Assembly: GCA_002343825.1 (NCBI GenBank)
Contig: DDSL01000100.1
Location: 1-8,094, forward strand
Length of the DNA stretch: 8,094 nt
Source: Chthonomonas sp. UBA2391
GTDB taxonomy: Bacteria; Armatimonadota; Fimbriimonadia; Fimbriimonadales; Fimbriimonadaceae
Reading direction: 5' to 3'
Part shown: one piece after another, positions 5,197 to 8,094 of the stretch
Numbering within the stretch: position 1 is the first letter of the stretch
Layout of the letters: each line of letters opens with the position of its first letter
The notes under the pieces: generated by a model
The model's database searches: none
What the model saw: the letters and a program-made list of their open reading frames with translations, nothing else
Told to the model about the DNA's origin: nothing
Translations under genes and position numbers: made by a program

Positions 5197-5984
5197 GCCT
5201 AAGCCCACGGATCTTGCTCAATCGGCTCCACGCTCTCTGGCCGGACCTCAACCAGGAGGAGACCGTCGATCGCATTATTGCGGGCCCGGCGGACCAAGAG
5301 GTGAGGGGAGTCGCGGTTTGCTGGATGCCCTACCGAAAGACCCTGAAGGAGGCGGCAGATCGTGGGGCGAACCTTGTCATTGCCCATGAACCCACGTTCT
5401 ATGACCATTGGGAGTTTCGCGGCGAACCTGTGCCCGAGCCGATGCAACCACAGGTCGAGGCGAAGAGACGGGAGATCGAGGAGCATGGCCTTACGGTGAT
5501 CCGGTGCCACGACGTTTGGGACGCCGTTCAAGTGCCCGACCGGTGGGCGGAGTACCTTCAGCTCGGACCGGTGGTCGGTGGAGATCGGTATGCGCGAATT
5601 TTGGACGTTGGAAACCAAACTGCTGAGCAGATCGCCCAGCGGATTGCAGCCCGCACGGGCGAATCGGGACAGAGCACCGTCGGCTTTTATGGCGACCTGG
5701 AGCGGCGAGTTCAGCGGGTCGCGGTGGGCACGGGCTGCTACAGTGATCCCTTGGTTTTGCGTGCCCTGGGGGCTGACCTTGTGGTTGCGGTTGACGATAT
5801 TCTTCGCTCGTGGATCGCGGGTACTTGGGCCGAAGACGAGGGCTTTCCGATCGTGGTGGTGAACCACGGGGTTTCAGAAAACTGCACCAAGCGGCACTTG
5901 GCCGACTTGGTGCAGTCTTGGTATCCCGAACTGCCGGTGTTCTGGATCCCGCAGGGGTGTAGTTACCGAGAAGTCCGCGCTTAG
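5193..5984 (+). CDS. Nif3-like (DUF34) dinuclear metal-centre protein, HEP variant
   Basis: Nif3/DUF34 proteins form toroidal hexamers with a two-metal site; their physiological reaction is not established, despite annotations as GTP cyclohydrolase I type 2. The 263-residue product shows the Nif3 core. VRGVAVCWMPYRKTLKEA (38-55) precedes GANLVIAHEPTFYDH (58-72), where the classic HHP motif reads His65-Glu66-Pro. RCHDVWD (104-110, His106, Asp107, Asp110) supplies further ligands, and VVVNHGVSEN (221-230) supplies His225 and Glu229. The C-terminus PELPVFWIPQG is typical of the family. I recall an HEPTFY subfamily elsewhere in bacteria, so this is probably a paralogous type and not a damaged gene. 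The ATG overlaps the stop of the 4741 gene by 4 nt. The 3' end overlaps the convergent PEP-CTERM gene by 4 nt. Family assignment is fairly firm; substrate is unknown. Confidence 0.87.
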   Translation: MSLSPRILLNRLHALWPDLNQEETVDRIIAGPADQEVRGVAVCWMPYRKTLKEAADRGANLVIAHEPTFYDHWEFRGEPVPEPMQPQVEAKRREIEEHGLTVIRCHDVWDAVQVPDRWAEYLQLGPVVGGDRYARILDVGNQTAEQIAQRIAARTGESGQSTVGFYGDLERRVQRVAVGTGCYSDPLVLRALGADLVVAVDDILRSWIAGTWAEDEGFPIVVVNHGVSENCTKRHLADLVQSWYPELPVFWIPQGCSYREVRA

Positions 5985-6667
5985 CGGTTCTTGCGGCGCC
6001 GAGCCACTGCGGCCAGGCCGAGGCCGAGGGCGGCCAGGGTCGCCGGCTCGGGCACCGGAGTCACGGCCAGATTGACCGGAGTCGAGTCGAAGTTGTAGGT
6101 GTCTTGGCCAATTCCCACCACGATGTCGATGGTGTCGCCCGCGTTGAGGCTCACCCCTCCTAGGGCAAAGGTTTCGGTGTTGGGAGTGTTCAGCGCCGAC
6201 CAGAGAATGTTGCCATTCCGGACAACGTAGCCGTCGATCCGACCGAAGATGGGGGTCGCGGAATCCCCGCTGGCGAAGTAACCGGTGAGGTTGAAGATTC
6301 CTGCCGCGGGGACGGTGTACCGCACCACCGCCAGTTCGCCACTCTGTCCACCGTGGAGCGAGACTTCACCCACGGCGATGAACCCGTCGCCGCCATTAGC
6401 CCCAAAGATGTTGCCCGAGAGTAGCTTGTAGGCCCCAGGGAGGCTCCCTGGGCCGGCATACCAGCCGTCGAAGTTTGCACTGCCTAGCGAACTGGTTTGA
6501 GTCCAGGTGAAAGCGGTGAACGCTCCTCCGATGCTGGAGAGGGTTCCATAGGACCAGTCGCCGTTCGGGTTACCGTTCGTCGTCGAGAAGTCGGACTGAA
6601 GGTCGGCAAGGCTGCTTGCACTCAAGCTAGCAATTGCGACCAGGAAAGTTGCTCCTTTCAAGTTCAT
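5981..6667 (-). CDS. PEP-CTERM sorting domain-containing secreted protein
   Basis: This 228-residue protein begins with a signal peptide (basic MNLKG, hydrophobic core to ~18, likely cleavage after SSLA at residue 21). It ends with a classic PEP-CTERM tail: VPEP at 205-208, a hydrophobic stretch LAALGLGLAAVA, then the basic cluster RRRKNR. Such tails are recognised by exosortase (EpsH family), which implies export to the surface or exopolysaccharide matrix and an exosortase gene elsewhere in the genome. The ~180-residue body is Gly/Ser/Thr/Asn-rich with alternating beta-strand character, NPNGDWSYG near residue 33, and no cysteine. I see no catalytic motif; a beta-sandwich surface role is a reasonable guess. 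No Shine-Dalgarno precedes the ATG at 6667, but TAAGAT lies 9 nt upstream with a GTGACC-like -35 at 18 nt. It converges on the Nif3-like gene with overlapping stops and diverges from the dehydrogenase gene. Confidence 0.93.
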   Translation of the reverse strand: MNLKGATFLVAIASLSASSLADLQSDFSTTNGNPNGDWSYGTLSSIGGAFTAFTWTQTSSLGSANFDGWYAGPGSLPGAYKLLSGNIFGANGGDGFIAVGEVSLHGGQSGELAVVRYTVPAAGIFNLTGYFASGDSATPIFGRIDGYVVRNGNILWSALNTPNTETFALGGVSLNAGDTIDIVVGIGQDTYNFDSTPVNLAVTPVPEPATLAALGLGLAAVARRRKNR

Positions 6668-6841
6668 AGCCCGTACATCTTACATCAAGAGTCGTAGCTG
6701 GGTCACCGTAATATTACTGGTTGATGAATTCTGGAATCGCTTGTCGCTTCCGATACATGGGTCCAATCGGTGTTATCTCGCCATCTGATGCAGAAGTTTT
6801 GCCGCAAGCCTCGGTGGGCCGAAGATAGACTCCAATCTACC
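6668..6841. promoter_or_regulatory. Divergent intergenic region with a palindromic candidate operator
   Basis: These 174 nt separate the minus-strand PEP-CTERM gene from the plus-strand dehydrogenase. They contain the 10-bp perfect palindrome GTAATATTAC (6708-6717), flanked by ACC on the left and, after one extra T, GGT on the right, so the imperfect dyad spans 6705-6721. A candidate minus-strand promoter is TAAGAT nine nt before the PEP-CTERM ATG, with GTGACC 18 nt further upstream, close to the palindrome. On the plus strand TAGACT (6826-6831) ends 10 nt before the dehydrogenase ATG. A regulator could control either gene; none is encoded in the window. Confidence 0.4.
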
Positions 6842-7888
6842 ATGCCGACTGCCAATGCCTACGCCGCTTTTTCTGCCACCGAACCCCTTGGACCTTGGTC
6901 GCTGACCCGCCGCGAGGCCGGTCCGAACGACGTCGAGATCGAGATCCTTTTCTGCGGCGTCTGCCACACGGATATCCACTTTGTTCGCAACGAACTCGGT
7001 AACGCGGTCTACCCCATGGTGCCTGGGCACGAGATCGTCGGCGAGGTGCGCGCGGTGGGGTCGGCGGTGACGAAGTACAAGGTCGGCGACCGGGTTGGGG
7101 TCGGGTGCTTTGTCGATTCTTGCCGCACTTGCCCGCAGTGCCAGGCGGGGGAAGAGCAGTATTGCGACGCCGGGGCGCGGTTCACCTATAACGCTCCCGA
7201 GGCGGACGGGGTGGGGGTGACCTACGGCGGGTATTCGACCCAGATCACGGTCGATGAGAACTACGTGGTCCGGATCCCGGACTCCTTGCCGCTCGACGCA
7301 GCCGCACCTCTGCTCTGCGCAGGGATCACGACCTACTCACCCTTGCGTCACTTCGGCTTGCAGGCCGGGCAGCGGATCGGGGTCGTCGGATTGGGTGGAT
7401 TGGGGCACATGGGGGTCAAGTTCGCCAAGGCGATGGGCGCCCACGTGACCGTGCTCAGCACTTCGCCCAGCAAGGAGGCCGACGCCCTACGCTTGGGGGC
7501 GGATGCATTTTTGGCGACCGGGGATGGGACCGTCTTCGAGAGCCATGCGGGGACGTTTGATTTCATCATGGACACGGTCTCGGCCTCGCACGATCTGCAC
7601 GGCTATCTGAACCTGCTGAAGGTCGACGGAACGATGATCGTCTTGGGGATCGGCGACCCGGCCCCGCTCTCGAATATGCCGCTTATCTTCCGGCGCCGCC
7701 GCCTGGTGGGTTCGCTGATCGGCGGGATCCGCGAGACGCAAGAGATGCTCGACTTCTGCGGCCAACACGGGATCGTTTGCGATATCGAACTGATCACCAT
7801 GCCGCAGATCAATGAAGCCTATGAGCGGATGCTGCGTAGCGACGTGCGCTACCGGTTCGTGATCGATCTCGCCAGCCTGAAGGGCTGA
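6842..7888 (+). CDS. yahK: Zinc-dependent alcohol dehydrogenase / aldehyde reductase, YahK-CAD type
   Basis: This medium-chain dehydrogenase of the cinnamyl-alcohol-dehydrogenase/YahK group probably reduces aldehydes to alcohols with NADPH in the cytoplasm. The 348 residues match that group end to end. Catalytic-zinc ligands are Cys41 (CGVCHTD), His63 (PGHE) and Cys159 (LLCAGITTYSPLRH). Structural-zinc cysteines are Cys94, Cys97, Cys100 and Cys108. The cofactor motif GLGGLGHMG spans 183-191, and STSPSK (206-211) ends the second Rossmann strand, as in NADP(H)-preferring members. SLIGGIRETQEMLDFC and INEAYERMLRSDVRYRFVID near the C-terminus are strongly YahK-like. I chose ATG 6842 because family members begin at this point; the frame stays open back to a GTG at 6770, but those 24 extra residues resemble nothing. 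It appears to be a single-gene unit, with an inverted repeat just after its stop. Natural substrate is unknown. Confidence 0.94.
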   Translation: MPTANAYAAFSATEPLGPWSLTRREAGPNDVEIEILFCGVCHTDIHFVRNELGNAVYPMVPGHEIVGEVRAVGSAVTKYKVGDRVGVGCFVDSCRTCPQCQAGEEQYCDAGARFTYNAPEADGVGVTYGGYSTQITVDENYVVRIPDSLPLDAAAPLLCAGITTYSPLRHFGLQAGQRIGVVGLGGLGHMGVKFAKAMGAHVTVLSTSPSKEADALRLGADAFLATGDGTVFESHAGTFDFIMDTVSASHDLHGYLNLLKVDGTMIVLGIGDPAPLSNMPLIFRRRRLVGSLIGGIRETQEMLDFCGQHGIVCDIELITMPQINEAYERMLRSDVRYRFVIDLASLKG

Positions 7889-7890
7889 GG

Positions 7891-7917
7891 CCCGCCGCTT
7901 CGGGGGGTGCGGCTGGG
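7891..7917 (+). terminator. Weak hairpin after the dehydrogenase gene, possible terminator
   Basis: CCC+GCCGC (7891-7898) pairs with GCGGC+GGG (7909-7913, 7915-7917), with one bulged T (7914) and a 10-nt loop. It starts 2 nt after the stop codon, where a terminator would be expected. It lacks a following T-run (TCTGTGCTC follows), so it may be a 3'-end-stabilising or Rho-dependent structure instead. Confidence 0.4.
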
Positions 7918-7930
7918 TCTGTGCTCGGAA

Positions 7931-7999
7931 GAGAGTCCACTGGAACTTGGCTGGATCCGTTGCGCAGCTCGGGTGGTCTCTCAGGAGGTTCTTTCCTCC
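7931..7999 (+). other. Structured intergenic segment (two consecutive inverted repeats), class unknown
   Basis: GAGAGTCCAC (7931-7940) is complementary to GTGGTCTCTC (7973-7982) at nine of ten positions, with a single T-T mismatch, enclosing 32 nt with a further short GCTG/CAGC pairing (7950-7953, 7965-7968). One base later GGAGG (7984-7988) pairs with CCTCC (7995-7999) over a 6-nt loop. The segment lies between the dehydrogenase stop and the right edge, where no credible coding region is seen on either strand. It could be the 5' leader or regulatory RNA of a gene beyond 8094, or a 3' UTR structure. I could not match it to a known RNA class. Confidence 0.35.
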
Positions 8000-8094
8000 C
8001 AAGGCATCAACGGCCCACCCCTTCCTTTGACAACTCTCCGCGGAGCAGGCTCGCCGGCCCGGGGCGGAGCCCCCGTCGCCGATCGCATTTGGAT
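8000..8094. other. Right-edge intergenic sequence with GC-rich dyads, no gene seen
   Basis: No convincing coding frame is visible. It contains the 10-bp palindrome CTCCGCGGAG (8036-8045) and a short hairpin GGGGC-GGA-GCCCC (8061-8073). TTGACA at 8027-8032 matches a -35 consensus, but no -10 hexamer lies 16-18 nt downstream. CCACCC (8015-8020) could pair with GGGTGG (7971-7976), competing with the upstream stem. Function is unknown. Confidence 0.3.

Noticed and set aside
6770..6841. GTG-initiated N-terminal extension of the dehydrogenase
   Set aside because: The 24 added residues match nothing in the family, whereas ATG 6842 aligns with normal YahK-type starts.
7971..7977. T-box antiterminator core GGGTGGT
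   Set aside because: The second half (ACCGCG) is absent, and too little room exists for a standard stem I with specifier loop.
7928..7985. Glycine riboswitch suggested by GAGAG...CTCTCAGG
   Set aside because: The conserved internal CCGAAGG/GCAA core and the downstream AAGGAC element are missing, so only the pairing frame matches.
7487..8002. Minus-strand open frame of 171 codons at the right end
   Set aside because: It is mostly antisense to the dehydrogenase, and its translation is Arg/His/Pro-rich without motifs.
8027..8032. TTGACA as a promoter -35
   Set aside because: No -10-like hexamer occurs 16-18 nt downstream; the sequence there is GC-rich.
1..8094. CRISPR array, tRNA/rRNA gene, insertion sequence or defence system
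   Set aside because: No spaced direct repeats, no tRNA cloverleaf or rRNA sequence, no transposase and no defence-type protein were recognised on either strand.

Overview
This is a bacterial window of moderately high GC. It is built around the conserved ribosomal-protein/RNase P/membrane-insertase cluster (rpmH-rnpA-yidD-yidC-khpB). The cluster is flanked by ordinary metabolic genes, a repair gene and one surface-protein gene. The PEP-CTERM sorting tail, a YidC with an N-terminal anchor and a large extra-cytoplasmic segment, and an exported MsrA all suggest a cell with an outer membrane or elaborate envelope. Very few starts have a good Shine-Dalgarno sequence. I lean towards an Armatimonadota-like or other non-model lineage, but this is inference and no rRNA or marker gene in the window settles it.

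Layout. Positions 1-1613 (minus strand) hold gpsA followed 9 nt later by msrA, which runs off the left edge; the two look like one transcription unit. A short divergent gap (1614-1694) separates them from the plus-strand cluster: rpmH (1695-1832), rnpA (best start an AUC at 1859), yidD overlapping the rnpA end by 28 nt, yidC (2402-3787) and khpB/jag (3827-4666). A strong intrinsic terminator at 4685-4721 closes this unit. Next comes a translationally coupled pair (ATGA overlap): a small helical protein of unknown function (4741-5196) and a Nif3/DUF34-family metal-site protein (5193-5984). A PEP-CTERM secreted protein (minus, 5981-6667) converges on the Nif3 gene with overlapping stop codons. 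A 174-nt divergent region holding an AT-rich perfect palindrome leads to a zinc-dependent YahK-type alcohol dehydrogenase/aldehyde reductase (6842-7888). The last 206 nt carry no recognisable gene but have several inverted repeats.

How the genes work together. rpmH, rnpA, yidD, yidC and khpB link translation (L34), tRNA 5' maturation (RNase P protein), membrane-protein insertion (YidC assisted by YidD) and RNA binding (KhpB). In many bacteria this block lies beside dnaA/oriC and continues into mnmE. Here it is bounded by divergent gpsA and a terminator, and I see no dnaA, mnmE or DnaA-box cluster. GpsA feeds phospholipid synthesis, MsrA repairs oxidised methionine outside the cytoplasm, and the YahK-type enzyme reduces aldehydes.

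The strongest oddity is rnpA. Its conserved N-terminus is fully encoded, but no ATG, GTG or TTG precedes it in frame, so it either starts at a rare AUC codon or carries a sequence error. I find no convincing novel multi-gene system. The remaining points of interest are the helical insert of YidC, the duplicated charged linker of KhpB, the variant metal site of the Nif3-like protein, the scarcity of Shine-Dalgarno sites, and the structured 3' intergenic segment. No gene-free stretch exceeds 300 nt.
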